Source: CAYUMU01 sp964445985
GTDB lineage: Bacteria; Planctomycetota; Planctomycetia; Pirellulales; S012-138
Direction of reading: 5' to 3'
DNA length: 64,000 nt
Assembly: GCA_964445985.1 (NCBI GenBank)
Contig: CAYUMU010000026.1
Coordinates: forward strand, 6,099-70,098
Positions within the stretch are counted from its first letter, which is position 1; each line of letters begins with the position of its first letter. A program made the position numbers and the translations under genes. Below the pieces are notes generated by a model. It made no database searches and was not told where the DNA came from. It was given only the letters and a program-made list of their open reading frames with translations. Shown one piece after another: positions 17,842-26,699 of the stretch.

Positions 17842-18888
17842 TCACATCATCTGTCGCAATAGGGCCAAACAGGCGTCGATTTGGTCGTCGCTGCCGACGG
17901 AGACGCGGAGGCCATCGGGCCAGCCGCGGTAGCTCATATAGCGAACCAGCACCCCTTGTTCCTTCAATTGCTCATAGAGCGGGCGAACGGACACTTGGGG
18001 ATGGGTATTCCACACGAAATTCGCCTGCGACGGTACGACGTGGAAGCCGAGGTCGCGCATGCCGTCTTCTAGCCGGGTGCGAGTGTGCAGAATTTTAGCC
18101 CGATTGTCGGCCAGCCAGGTTTGATCGTCGATGGCGGCCGTGGCGGCGGCGATGGAGAGCGAATCGCAGTTATAAGAGTCTTTGACTTTTTGCAGCTCTT
18201 GAATGATTTGCGGTTGCGCGATGATGAACCCAAATCGCAGGCCGGCGAGGGCGTATGACTTGCTGAGCGTGCGCGAAACCATCACGTTGGGGTATTCGCG
18301 GACGAGCTTCAAGCAGTGGTCGGGGGCGAAATCGGCGTAGGCTTCGTCGATCAGTAGCGGGCAGGGGATGCGCTCGGCAATCGCGGCGACTTCGGCCGGG
18401 GTGAGGAACGTGCCGGAGGGGCTGTTGGGGTTGGGGAGATAGGCCAGGCGGAGGCGGTCGGCGGCGGCCGTGAACGGCTCGCCCAGCTTCCAAGCGGGCG
18501 AAAACTCGACTTCCTGGCTGGCGGCGTTCTGGATTTGGGCCAGCACTTTGTAGAGCACGTAGCTGGGGTAGGGGAGACGCAGGAGATCGCCGTCGCCCAC
18601 GAAAGCGCGGGTGACGATGGTGAGAATATCGTCGCTGCCGTTGCCGCAGAGAATCCAATCGGGATCGACGCCGAGGATTTCGCCCGCCCGGGTGCGAAAG
18701 GCCGTGGCCAAGGGGTCGGGGTAGCGCGACAGGCCGGCGGAGAGCACGTCTTGCACGGCGCGCGCGACCGCCGCCGACATGCGGTAGGGGTTCTCGTTGG
18801 TATTGAGCTTGATGAACTTGCCAGCGCGGGGTTGTTCCCCAGGCACGTAGCCACTCATGGCGGCGATATTAGGGCGAACCGAAGTCAT
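17842..18888 (-). CDS. hisC: Histidinol-phosphate aminotransferase
   Basis: A 348-residue PLP enzyme of fold type I. The N-terminus has IKLNTNENPY, the substrate-binding region of HisC. LCGNGSDDILTIV binds the cofactor phosphate, LPNPNSPSGTF carries the conserved Asn, LIDEAYADFA the Asp, and SKSYALAGLRFGF the Schiff-base Lys. It exchanges imidazole-acetol phosphate and histidinol phosphate in histidine synthesis. No other his genes are adjacent, which is common in planctomycetes. Confidence 0.94.
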   Translation of the reverse strand: MTSVRPNIAAMSGYVPGEQPRAGKFIKLNTNENPYRMSAAVARAVQDVLSAGLSRYPDPLATAFRTRAGEILGVDPDWILCGNGSDDILTIVTRAFVGDGDLLRLPYPSYVLYKVLAQIQNAASQEVEFSPAWKLGEPFTAAADRLRLAYLPNPNSPSGTFLTPAEVAAIAERIPCPLLIDEAYADFAPDHCLKLVREYPNVMVSRTLSKSYALAGLRFGFIIAQPQIIQELQKVKDSYNCDSLSIAAATAAIDDQTWLADNRAKILHTRTRLEDGMRDLGFHVVPSQANFVWNTHPQVSVRPLYEQLKEQGVLVRYMSYRGWPDGLRVSVGSDDQIDACLALLRQMM

Positions 18889-19073
18889 GGATGGCGGCGA
18901 GGGAGAGTACGGGAGGACGGTCTGGGAACGAATGACGGGGGATCAGAGTTGGTGCCAAAACTGCGGATACATCGTTTCACCTAAGGCCGCAGTTTGAACG
19001 ACCTCGCTCGTGCACTGGATCCCCGCCTTCGTGGGGATGACGAGTTTGGAGGCGTGCCGCGTACATCTCGCCC

Positions 19074-20018
19074 CTAAATCTTGGGCTTGTTGTCGGGGTG
19101 CTCGTCGCGGCGAGCCGCTTCGGCCTGGTTGGCTTCGGCCTTGGCGCGGGCTCGTGACCAGGCGCGAGGGACTTCGGCCGCCAGGGCGGCCCCGGTATCG
19201 ACCAGTTTTTTCAGAGCCTGGCGGGCCGAATCGTACGATTGCCTGCCGGCCTCCACCTCTTCTTCATCCAGGCGGCCCAGCTCGCCGTCGATTTCTTCCA
19301 GCCGGGTTCTGGCTTGACGCACGTCGGCCACCAAAGGTTCGGGGCCGGCCTCTTCGGCGTGGGCGTCGTATGCCTTGCGGCCCAGCTCGCGGAGCAGGCC
19401 GCGGGCGTGCGAGGCCAGCATTTCTCGCTGCGGAATGCCGGCCAGCTTGGTCGCCAAGCCGCGGAGCTGGTCGATCATGGAAGGGAACTCGACTTTGGTT
19501 GCCCGAGATTCGGCGGGCTCGAGTTGGGCAATCTCATCGACGAGGTCGTCGAGTTCCTGGTACAGCTCGGTGAACTCATCGCGGTAGCGGCCCTCGTCGC
19601 GAACGGCTTTACCCAAGGCGAGATAGGCGGTGGGAAGCACCGAATTGGCGATCCGGAACCGCCGGGCTTGGAGCACGCCTCGCTGGGCCGTGAGGCTGGC
19701 GTTGGCCGTGAGCAGGTCCCACTTTTCTTTGAGCCAATCGCGAGTGCCCAGCGGGTCTCCGGGATTCGATTTGGGCGAACCGGGCGGGATGGGATCGTCG
19801 CCCGTGGTGGCCGTGATGGTGGTGGGCGAAAACGGGGGCGCCGGAGGTTCCATCGCCAACACGTCGCCCAAAGTTTGGGCCATCGCGCCAGGCTCATCGG
19901 CGGGCCGCACCAGGTCGGTCTCGGCGAGCTGCCCTGAGTCGTACATGGCGCGGAGTTGCGAGGTCGGAACGGGACCAGCCTCGAGGCCGTCTTTGGTGAA
20001 GAGCCATTGATGGGACAT
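19074..20018 (-). CDS. GYF_2 (DUF4339) domain protein with coiled-coil body
   Basis: A 314-residue protein. Residues 1-50 (MSHQWLFTKDGLEAGPVPTS..LRAMYDSGQLAETDLVRP) form a GYF_2 domain, an adaptor for proline-rich peptides. A proline/threonine linker follows, and the rest (~residues 110-300) is Glu/Arg/Ala-rich and probably helical (YQELDDLVDEIAQLEPAESRATKVE; RTRLEEIDGELGRLDEEEVEAG). There is no signal peptide or membrane segment. ATG at 20018 is chosen because the GYF_2 domain starts there. The role is unknown; a scaffold is plausible. Confidence 0.75.
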   Translation of the reverse strand: MSHQWLFTKDGLEAGPVPTSQLRAMYDSGQLAETDLVRPADEPGAMAQTLGDVLAMEPPAPPFSPTTITATTGDDPIPPGSPKSNPGDPLGTRDWLKEKWDLLTANASLTAQRGVLQARRFRIANSVLPTAYLALGKAVRDEGRYRDEFTELYQELDDLVDEIAQLEPAESRATKVEFPSMIDQLRGLATKLAGIPQREMLASHARGLLRELGRKAYDAHAEEAGPEPLVADVRQARTRLEEIDGELGRLDEEEVEAGRQSYDSARQALKKLVDTGAALAAEVPRAWSRARAKAEANQAEAARRDEHPDNKPKI

Positions 20019-20348
20019 GCGATGGTTCTCTGGATTTGGGAGCGTGATTTGAATGCGGGGTCGCGGCGGCCGCTTGGGAAAACTTCCCCCCACTGAAATC
20101 ACTTCTACGCTGAAGTTAGGGGCCTAGTGGGCCATTGAAGGATAACTTCCCGCTATGCAGTTCCTGCCCCAAGCCGATCTTGATTGCGGAGTCTTATCCG
20201 CCGCATCTGGATTCCCGCCTGCGCGGGAATGACGGTTTCGCGCCGGATAATAGAGTGTCAATGCCAGCCAGGATTAAATGCTCTTCGCTCCTTTACATGG
20301 CAGTTTGTATGCCAAAAGCATGACGGCGAAGCAGTCTAACAACAATTC
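20019..20348. other. Intergenic, no gene seen
   Basis: This spacer contains CTGGATTCCCGCCTGCGCGGGAATGACGG-type palindromic sequence (about 20208-20234). A related version (GGATCCCCGCCTTCGTGGGGATGACG) is at 19017-19042, between hisC and the GYF_2 gene. These look like REP-type elements at gene ends. Confidence 0.5.
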
Positions 20349-20594
20349 TCAGTTGCCTGCTGAGGCGGATTGCTGATCATCGACGTCAACCACCCGAAGA
20401 ACGACTTCATCACCGACTTCAATCGCTTCATGCAGCCAAATTGCGTGTCCACCAGTGGAAGCATCACGTCCTCGCGCCTCGAACCATATGGGATCGACTT
20501 GATTTCGAATCATAAGCGTCGCAGTCACGATGCCGTCGTGCAGACCAGCGGTTGCCAGCCTTTGACCGTTGCGCCAGATTTCGATCGCTTTCAT
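20349..20594 (-). CDS. Small hypothetical protein at the end of the ThiF operon
   Basis: An 81-residue protein starting MKAIEIWRNGQRLATAGL and ending VVLRVVDVDDQQSASAGN. Its ATG (20594) lies 5 bp after the stop of the ThiF-family gene and has GGAG and TAGGTGG upstream, so it is probably translated from the same mRNA. Its beta-rich pattern could form a small barrel. It lacks a C-terminal Gly-Gly, so it is not an obvious ubiquitin-like substrate of the E1-like enzyme. Family not recognised. Confidence 0.65.
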   Translation of the reverse strand: MKAIEIWRNGQRLATAGLHDGIVTATLMIRNQVDPIWFEARGRDASTGGHAIWLHEAIEVGDEVVLRVVDVDDQQSASAGN

Positions 20595-20599
20595 GCCAC

Positions 20600-21658
20600 C
20601 TAACTCCCAATATATCGCGCATACAGCGTTTTGGCCGTGGGAATATCGTCGGTTCCGCCGATGATGGCGCGGCCGTCGGGGAAGACGGTGAGCTGATGTT
20701 CGCCGACTTCGAGCCGCAGCAAGAAGTTGTTGCGGGTCACGCGGCCCACGCCGGCCAGCTTTTCGGCCAGGTTGGCCAGCGAGAGTTTTTGCCGTTCGGG
20801 GGGCGACAGTTGCACCGAGTTGCGACCGCAAAGCACGGCGGAATGGCTGCCGCGGTGGCCGGAAAGCCAGGGGTATTCGCCGCCGCCACAGGTGGGGCAT
20901 CCACCGCCCGTCATGAGGCCGGAAACATCCATCTGGCGAAGGGTGTTATCCCACAGGCTGATGATCGTCCACTTGCGATTGATGGCGGCCTGATTGCCGC
21001 TGAGGATTTTGATGGCCTCGGCCGCTTGCATGCTGGCGATCACGTTGATGATCGGCGAGAGGATGCCGGCGGTATCGCAGGTGGGCGACTCGCCGGGCGG
21101 GGGGGGCTCGGCAATCAGGCACCGCAGGCAGGGCGTTTCGCCGGGGATGATCGTTAGCGTTTGGCCCTCGGCGCCCAGGCAGCCGCCGTAGACCCAGGGC
21201 TTGCGGTGCTTTTGCGAGTAGTCGTTGAGCAGGAAGCGGGTTTCGAAGTTGTCGGTGCCATCGAGCAGTAGGTCGACGTCTGCCGCCAGGCGTTCGAGGT
21301 TGGTGTGATCGACGTCGGCCACCACCGGCTCGTACTCGATTTCGGAGTTGATGCGCTTGAGCTTTTCGACGGCCGCGATGGCCTTGGGCGTGCCGGCGGC
21401 CACGTCGGCTTCGTCGAACAGGACTTGCCGCTGCAGGTTGTTCAGTTCGAGGAAGTCGCGGTCAACAATGCGGAGAAAGCCAATGCCAGCCCTGGCGAGG
21501 GTGTTGGCGAGCACGCTGCCCAGCGCCCCGCAGCCGCAGAGCAAAACTCGCGAGGCCAGCAGCCTGGTTTGGCCGGCTTCGCCCAGGGGGCCGTAGCGCC
21601 ATTGGCGAATGTAGCGGGCGAGTCGCGGATCGCTGCCTTGATCTTGAGAGGTCGCCAT
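20600..21658 (-). CDS. ThiF/MoeB/HesA-family E1-like adenylyltransferase
   Basis: A 352-residue E1-like enzyme. The nucleotide loop is CGCGALGSVLANTLARAGIG, followed by IVDRDFLELNNLQRQ with the acidic and Arg residues that bind ATP, and LLLDGTDNFETRFLLND. Zinc-binding Cys pairs are CLRC (~residue 178) and CPTC (~256). CDTAGILSPIINVIASMQAAEAIK matches the MoeB/ThiF core. A ~90-residue C-terminal extension (LLRLEVGEHQLTVFPDGRAIIGGTDD) is as in stand-alone planctomycete ThiF proteins. Such enzymes adenylate the C-terminus of a sulfur-carrier protein; no carrier is encoded nearby. The gene starts 3 bp after the ferredoxin stop. Confidence 0.9.
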   Translation of the reverse strand: MATSQDQGSDPRLARYIRQWRYGPLGEAGQTRLLASRVLLCGCGALGSVLANTLARAGIGFLRIVDRDFLELNNLQRQVLFDEADVAAGTPKAIAAVEKLKRINSEIEYEPVVADVDHTNLERLAADVDLLLDGTDNFETRFLLNDYSQKHRKPWVYGGCLGAEGQTLTIIPGETPCLRCLIAEPPPPGESPTCDTAGILSPIINVIASMQAAEAIKILSGNQAAINRKWTIISLWDNTLRQMDVSGLMTGGGCPTCGGGEYPWLSGHRGSHSAVLCGRNSVQLSPPERQKLSLANLAEKLAGVGRVTRNNFLLRLEVGEHQLTVFPDGRAIIGGTDDIPTAKTLYARYIGS

Positions 21659-21661
21659 GGG

Positions 21662-22852
21662 TTAGAGATCCAAGTCGTCGAGCTGATCCATCAGACTATC
21701 GAGATCGTCTTTGGGCGCGTCGTGCTTCTCGGTTTGCCGCTTGGGCATGCCTTGGCTAGCGCCCACGGCATCGCGACCGGCGGCCACGAGTTGCTCGTCG
21801 CGCTCGGCCACGGCGGTGGCTAGAGGATCTTCGTCGGGCGCGCCGAACAATTTGGAAAGATCGATCTTGAAGTTGCCTTCAGCCTTTTCGGGCGAGCCGG
21901 CGATGGTAGGCGTTTTGTGCTGCGGGAAAATGATGGCGTTTTCGGGGCAAACCCGACTGCAGGCGGGGCAGCCTTTGCGGCAATTGTCGGGCTGCTCGAC
22001 CAAAATGCTCTCGAAACGATCGACGCCGTACACGCCGAACAGGCAGAAGTCGAGGCATTCCATGCAGTTGGTGCAGCGTTCGAAATCGATCACCGGATAC
22101 CAACGGCGGCCGGTCGATTCTTCGATCCGCTGTATGGTGGCCGGGGTTTCGGCGGCATGGTTAGCGGCTTCGCCATTGCCGTTGGAGCTTTCAAGGCGCT
22201 GAGCCGCGCCGTTCGTGCTGGGTGCTTCGGCCGGCGAAGGGGACGGTTGTTCGAGTGACTTCGCGGCCGGGGCACGGGGCGGCATGACGATCGGGAGCCC
22301 ACCGCCGTTTCTGTTTCCATTGCCGTTGGAATTTGGGCTCTTGAGCAGCGAGCCGAGCAGATCGAAGGCTTGCACGGCCGATTCGGCGGCGATGCGTTTG
22401 ACTTCGCCCACATAGGGTTCCGCGGAGCCGTACCAGCGAAGGTCGAGGCAGTGGATGCGGCGGTTCGGCACATCGCGGGGGCCGTTGGTCCGCGGATCGG
22501 GATCTGGTTCGGCGGTGTTAGCCGCGGGCGAATCGTCGGCTGCCTCTTCGTCCTCGTCTTCGTCGACTGGCTCGATCAGCGTGCTGCCGTAGCGGCCTTT
22601 CACGCCGGCGCGGTTCATCGTCCAGAAGGCGGCCCTGGGGAAGAGCCAGGAGAGGAATACCATATCGCCCGAAATGCTTTGCAGGGCCAGCAGGCCGGTG
22701 CCATCGGGCTTGAGATCGTAAAGGTGCGGAATCACCGTGACCTCGATCCCTTTCTCGAACAGCAGCGCGGTGACGATATCCTCCTCCAGCTTGCGCTTGA
22801 CGGGATTGGCGCTTTGGCCCTGCGAAACAACTACGGTTAGTCGGCGTGCCAT
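21662..22852 (-). CDS. Two-cluster [4Fe-4S] ferredoxin-domain protein
   Basis: A 396-residue protein with three parts. Residues 1-~150 are a globular domain (MARRLTVVVSQGQSANPVKR, GDMVFLSWLFPRAAFWTMNRAGVKG). A Gly/Asn/Pro/Ala-rich linker spans ~150-240. Then comes a ferredoxin domain: CTNCMECLDFC and CRKGCPACSRVCP, two cluster-binding motifs. The C-terminal tail is acidic (DDLDSLMDQLDDLDL). It probably passes electrons to or from a redox partner in the cytoplasm. It is the third gene of the radical SAM/GcvH-like/ferredoxin/ThiF operon. Confidence 0.88.
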   Translation of the reverse strand: MARRLTVVVSQGQSANPVKRKLEEDIVTALLFEKGIEVTVIPHLYDLKPDGTGLLALQSISGDMVFLSWLFPRAAFWTMNRAGVKGRYGSTLIEPVDEDEDEEAADDSPAANTAEPDPDPRTNGPRDVPNRRIHCLDLRWYGSAEPYVGEVKRIAAESAVQAFDLLGSLLKSPNSNGNGNRNGGGLPIVMPPRAPAAKSLEQPSPSPAEAPSTNGAAQRLESSNGNGEAANHAAETPATIQRIEESTGRRWYPVIDFERCTNCMECLDFCLFGVYGVDRFESILVEQPDNCRKGCPACSRVCPENAIIFPQHKTPTIAGSPEKAEGNFKIDLSKLFGAPDEDPLATAVAERDEQLVAAGRDAVGASQGMPKRQTEKHDAPKDDLDSLMDQLDDLDL

Positions 22853-22860
22853 GCGGAGGG

Positions 22861-22921
22861 GCTAGGGGCTAGGGGTCGGGGGCTGGTAGATAGTGGCTGG
22901 TGGCTGGTAACTAGCCACTAG
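22861..22921. repeat. CTGGTAGCTGG-type short dispersed repeat
   Basis: The gap between the ferredoxin and GcvH-like genes is made of reiterated GGGGCTAGG/GGCTGGTA/ACTAGCCACTAG units. The same units appear at 55640-55682 (before larA) and 59110-59150, in intergenic positions only. Confidence 0.6.
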
Positions 22922-23410
22922 CTACTCTTCGTTAATCTGCCCTTTGATCGTGCGTTCGGCGACTTTCCAGGCGGCTTCCAGGTGAATCAGGTAATCGGTT
23001 GGGGTCAGCAGCCGTTCGGCGGCGCAGGCCAGCTCGAACAACCAGCCGGCCCCGTAGGTATCTACATTGATCATGGAGGGGTCGGAGAGCAACTGTTCGT
23101 TGAATGCGGTCAGGTGACCGGGTGTGGGGGCGTACAGGGCGCTCTCGGCCTTGGAACTTTCGATGGCTCCAAATTCCTGGCGTTCTTTGAGGGGCGTGCC
23201 GGCGTCGACGCTCCACTCCAAAAAATACACGTCTTGCAGCAACCGCACGGCGTAAGCCGAAAAGCCGAAGCGATAGCGGGCCGGGTCGCCCGCCGAGCCG
23301 CTCGCGGCGGCCGATTGCGGTTGGGCCCACATGTGGTTCTTGGCGTAGAGCCGGTCGGTGGGAAAGCGGGCTTCGAACTTGCCCATCATGAAGACCAGCT
23401 CGGGGCTCAT
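22922..23410 (-). CDS. GcvH-like lipoyl-domain protein
   Basis: A 162-residue GcvH-type protein. FPTDRLYAKNHMWAQ corresponds to the GcvH N-terminus, FGFSAYAVRLLQDVYFLEW to the central strands, and GAIESSKAESALYAPTPG is the lipoyl hairpin with Lys87 as the expected attachment site. NEQLLSDPSMINVDTYGAGWLFEL is the conserved C-terminal half. Canonical GcvH shuttles the aminomethyl group between P and T proteins. No gcvT or gcvP is present; instead the gene overlaps the radical SAM stop by 4 bp (ATGA) and precedes a ferredoxin and ThiF gene. This argues for a different, dedicated lipoyl carrier. Confidence 0.85.
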   Translation of the reverse strand: MSPELVFMMGKFEARFPTDRLYAKNHMWAQPQSAAASGSAGDPARYRFGFSAYAVRLLQDVYFLEWSVDAGTPLKERQEFGAIESSKAESALYAPTPGHLTAFNEQLLSDPSMINVDTYGAGWLFELACAAERLLTPTDYLIHLEAAWKVAERTIKGQINEE

Positions 23411-24723
23411 GTATAGCGCACTCCCTGAAACTCGGCTTCGAAGAACGGCGGCAGCAGGCTATCGACGCGAAGCAGGCCGGGCGGGGTGACCGAAATCCGG
23501 TCGCCTTCGATTTCCATCAGCCCTTCGTCCACGGCAGCTTGCCACACTTCGCGCCACTGGTCGAGGATTTCGACGCCGAATTTCTGGCGGAAGTCGCCGG
23601 CGTTGATCTGGCCGGTTTTCAGTTGCAGAATCATTTCGCGGATCAAGCGTTGGTGCGGCGTGAGCTTGAGGCCGCGATTGAGCGGCAGTTCGCCATTTTC
23701 CAGCGGGCTCAGGTAGGTTTCCCACTCGGGGTTGTTCTGGTAGTGCACGCCTGAGACATGGCCAAAGCTGGCCACGCCGGTGGCCAGCAAATCGCTGCCG
23801 CGCCACAGGTTGTCGCGGTAGCTGAAGCTGGCCAGGGGGGCTTCGTGGGCGGGGCGGTCCTTCACCATGGTGTAGGCGCTACTCACGTGGTAGCCGTTTT
23901 GCGACAGCAGGTCGAAGGCGTATTGCACCCAGGCCCTTTTGGTCGGCCAATCGGCGACCGGCGTTTCGATCTTGTTGCCGAGAATGTCTTTGGAATAAAC
24001 GGTATTGAATGGCAGCTCCATCTGATAGATGGTCACGCTATCGGGGTTGAGTTCCAGGGTTTTGACGAGGTTTTCCTGCCAGTTGTCCCAGGTTTCGCCC
24101 ACCATGCCGGCAATGAGGTCGATGTTGACGTTGGGGAAGTCGGCAGCGGTGATCCAGTCCCAGGCTTTGTAGACCTCGGGCGAAAGGTGAGCCCTGCCGT
24201 TTTCTTCGAGGATGGCGTCGTTGAAGTTCTCGACCCCCAGGCTCAGCCGGGTAACGCCGAGCTCCTTGAGCGTATGCACCTTGGTTTCGCTGAGGGTGCC
24301 GGGCTCGCACTCAAAGGTGACCTCCTCGGCCTGATCCCAGTTGATGTTGGCCCGCAGCCGATCGACCAGCGACGTGAGTTGCTTGGCACTCAGGAAGCTG
24401 GGGGTGCCGCCGCCGAAGTAGACAAAGCGGAAGGGGCGGTCGCCCATCACCGGCAGTTTGCTGACCAGCTCGATCTCGCGGCTGAGTCCGGCCACGTAAC
24501 GTTCCACATCGGTGGCGTTGCGGTCGGTGTAAACGCGAAAGTAGCAGAACTTGCAGCGTTTGCGGCAGAAGGGGATGTGCAGGTACAAGCCTAGCGGCAC
24601 GTCGGCGGGGGGCGAATTGAGGGCGGCCAACACGTCTTCCAAGCCTTCCTCGGTCCACTGCGAGAACGGAGGGTAATTAGAGATGAAGTAATTGCCGACT
24701 TCGGTCTTGGTATCGGTAGCCAT
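23407..24723 (-). CDS. HemW-like radical SAM enzyme
   Basis: A 438-residue radical SAM protein of the coproporphyrinogen-oxidase/HemW type. LYLHIPFCRKRCKFCYF carries the cluster cysteines at 53, 57 and 60. FVYFGGGTPSFLSAKQL, EVTFECEPGTL and LSLGVENFNDAILEENGR follow in the usual order, and a C-terminal winged-helix region (LRVDSLLP) ends the protein. HemW proteins are heme chaperones and relatives are methyltransferases; substrate here is unknown. ATG at 24723 is chosen by alignment with the family. It is the promoter-proximal gene of the five-gene operon ending at 20349. Confidence 0.88.
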   Translation of the reverse strand: MATDTKTEVGNYFISNYPPFSQWTEEGLEDVLAALNSPPADVPLGLYLHIPFCRKRCKFCYFRVYTDRNATDVERYVAGLSREIELVSKLPVMGDRPFRFVYFGGGTPSFLSAKQLTSLVDRLRANINWDQAEEVTFECEPGTLSETKVHTLKELGVTRLSLGVENFNDAILEENGRAHLSPEVYKAWDWITAADFPNVNIDLIAGMVGETWDNWQENLVKTLELNPDSVTIYQMELPFNTVYSKDILGNKIETPVADWPTKRAWVQYAFDLLSQNGYHVSSAYTMVKDRPAHEAPLASFSYRDNLWRGSDLLATGVASFGHVSGVHYQNNPEWETYLSPLENGELPLNRGLKLTPHQRLIREMILQLKTGQINAGDFRQKFGVEILDQWREVWQAAVDEGLMEIEGDRISVTPPGLLRVDSLLPPFFEAEFQGVRYT

Positions 24724-25230
24724 GAGCCGTGCTGTTGGTTGGAACAAGGGGGAGCCGTTTTTGGGCTGCCCCCCGGCGGTAAACACCAGGCTCGGCGTGG
24801 AACGCGTTTCGGAAAGAAACGCGCCGGCGGCCAGCCAGGAATTTATGAGGGAACCGGTGGAGTTACGTGTGGGCCAGGTTGGGGTGGGTGGGGGTTCAGT
24901 CGCTGTGGCCAAGGGTTTGCGTTCCCCCCGCTTGCAAAATTCCGCGGAGGAACCGACCTGGCCAGCACATTGGGTAGTGTGATTTTACCGGCGAGCGGCG
25001 CAGGGGACAGCCCACGGCGCGCATGCCCGGCGACCCTTTATTAAACCATACCGAGGGGCGGAAGGGAAATTAAGGGATGGGGTGAGATGGGGAGGCAGCT
25101 AAATTTGCAATCAGCCCTGTTCGTCAATTTGGGCCACGCGCGGGGATCTACCCCCCCCCAATCGCAACGCCGCGACAGTCGCCCAATTCCGGGGCAAATC
25201 CGGCGTGCAACGCCATGTAGCTGGGCGTGA
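24724..25230. other. Intergenic, upstream of radical SAM operon
   Basis: No gene is supported. The stretch lies between the convergently oriented end of the LRR gene and the 5' end of the radical SAM operon, so the operon promoter should be in its first ~250 bp. No clear -35/-10 pair was found. Confidence 0.4.
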
Positions 25231-26481
25231 TCAGGGGTTCGAACCGAACGGATCGCCGTAAGACCCCCAGCCCATTTGCGTTTGAATCGTCACCTGGCTG
25301 AATTTGCGGGAAGGGCGCTGGGTGGGCGGACCACAGTGCATGACATCGGGGGCGATGATCGTCTTCAAGTGAGGAAACGCCTGTGGGTCCAGGGCGGATT
25401 CGTCGATGCAAGGGGCCGAGATCGTCAAGGCTTCCAGGTTTTGGCCCAAGCCAGCGGCGGCGATGGCTCGCAAGGTGATGGGCACGCCGGCGACGTGGAG
25501 CCGTTTCAAGCCGCTGGCGGGATCGATCTGCGTTAGAACCTTGGCGGTAAACATATTGGGCGGCTGGTAATGTTCCACCAAGCTTCCGCAATTCGTTGAT
25601 GGAAAGATTGGGGGAGGGAGAAGGCGGAACTTGGTGCCCGCCACACCCAACGCCTCGATACGGCAGCCCGAACCAATGCGCAAACTGGGGAGATCGGAGC
25701 TAACCAGCAGATACTCCAGGTTCAGCGGCGGCTTCAGGTCGAGCGAGCGAATCGCGGTCCAATCCAAATACAGGTGGGTCAGGTTCGGAAAGCGGTGCAA
25801 CTCGTGAAGCAGCGCATCATCGACAAGGGTGTAGCCCAATTCGAGCACGCGCAAATCGGGGAGCGTGCCCAGTCGCCGGATGCCGGCCGTGGTGATTGGG
25901 TTGCCGCCCAGCGACAAATAGCGGAGGTTCTTCAGGCTAGCCAGGTGCTTGAGATGGTTGTCGAGCAGGCCCACATGGTTGAGTCCTAGAAATTCGAGCG
26001 TTTGCAATTGCCCTACCGCCGCGGTCAGCTCGTCGCCGGACACGGTCATGCCGGTCAGGCAGAGTCGCTTGATTTGGGGCAACTTCGCCAACCGGCGGAC
26101 GGCGGCCTGCTGAGCGGCTGGAGAAGCAAAAAACGGCGCCTGGAGCGATTTCTCGAATTGGAACTCATCCAGCATGGTCGTTTCAACGGGCTGCAATTCT
26201 TGCAGTCGGCGGAAACCCCCGTGAGACCGGATCTCCACAATTTCATCACCAGGGAAAGGCCCGTTCGAGTCGCACCGACGCTCGATCTGATCAAACGAGC
26301 TTCGCACTTGAATCTCGAACCCATAAGCGAAACTCGATTTCGCCGCGAGATTCACTTGATGCTTTCGCCTTTGATAGTCGAATACTCCCAGCCCGATCGC
26401 AGGCACGACCATCAGCGCGATCAGCAGCCTCAGCGAAAACTGCGGGTAGAAACACCATTTGCGTTTTCGGACGGATTTCAT
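25231..26481 (-). CDS. Membrane-anchored leucine-rich-repeat protein, copy 1
   Basis: A 416-residue protein. The N-terminal MKSVRKRKWCFYPQFSLRLLIALMVV is a basic stretch followed by one membrane span. LRR units run from ~residue 125 to ~280 (LAKLPQIKRLCLTGMTV, LQTLEFLGLNHVGL, LKNLRYLSLGGNPIT, LPDLRVLELGYTLV, FPNLTHLYLDWTAI), with further units to ~390. The LRR face probably projects outside the cytoplasm as a binding surface. It is a close paralogue of the upstream neighbour 26700-27938, including 60 bp of upstream sequence. ATG 26481 matches the shared start. Confidence 0.85.
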   Translation of the reverse strand: MKSVRKRKWCFYPQFSLRLLIALMVVPAIGLGVFDYQRRKHQVNLAAKSSFAYGFEIQVRSSFDQIERRCDSNGPFPGDEIVEIRSHGGFRRLQELQPVETTMLDEFQFEKSLQAPFFASPAAQQAAVRRLAKLPQIKRLCLTGMTVSGDELTAAVGQLQTLEFLGLNHVGLLDNHLKHLASLKNLRYLSLGGNPITTAGIRRLGTLPDLRVLELGYTLVDDALLHELHRFPNLTHLYLDWTAIRSLDLKPPLNLEYLLVSSDLPSLRIGSGCRIEALGVAGTKFRLLPPPIFPSTNCGSLVEHYQPPNMFTAKVLTQIDPASGLKRLHVAGVPITLRAIAAAGLGQNLEALTISAPCIDESALDPQAFPHLKTIIAPDVMHCGPPTQRPSRKFSQVTIQTQMGWGSYGDPFGSNP

Positions 26482-26699
26482 GGAAAAATGCCCCCCGCGG
26501 GTGCGGTCGAAATTTCGAACAAGAGATTGCCCCCACAATTAGAATTGAACGAGTTTTTTGTGCCAGGCAACCCAGCGCCGCACTATGCTCCCGTTGGCCG
26601 GGCCGTCTCCACCTGGCCAGGTAGTTACGCCGCGGTTCATTTCTGCAGGCGCTGCCGACCGTTGCATCTGCCCGCTGCGACTGATCAGAACGCCGAGGG

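Noticed and set aside
22922..23410. Canonical glycine-cleavage H protein
   Set aside because: The lipoyl motif is present, but the neighbours are radical SAM, ferredoxin and ThiF genes and no gcvT/gcvP; called GcvH-like instead.
25225..25250. GGTTCGAACC-like T-arm suggesting a tRNA
   Set aside because: It lies at the end of the LRR gene; no acceptor or anticodon arms can be built around it.
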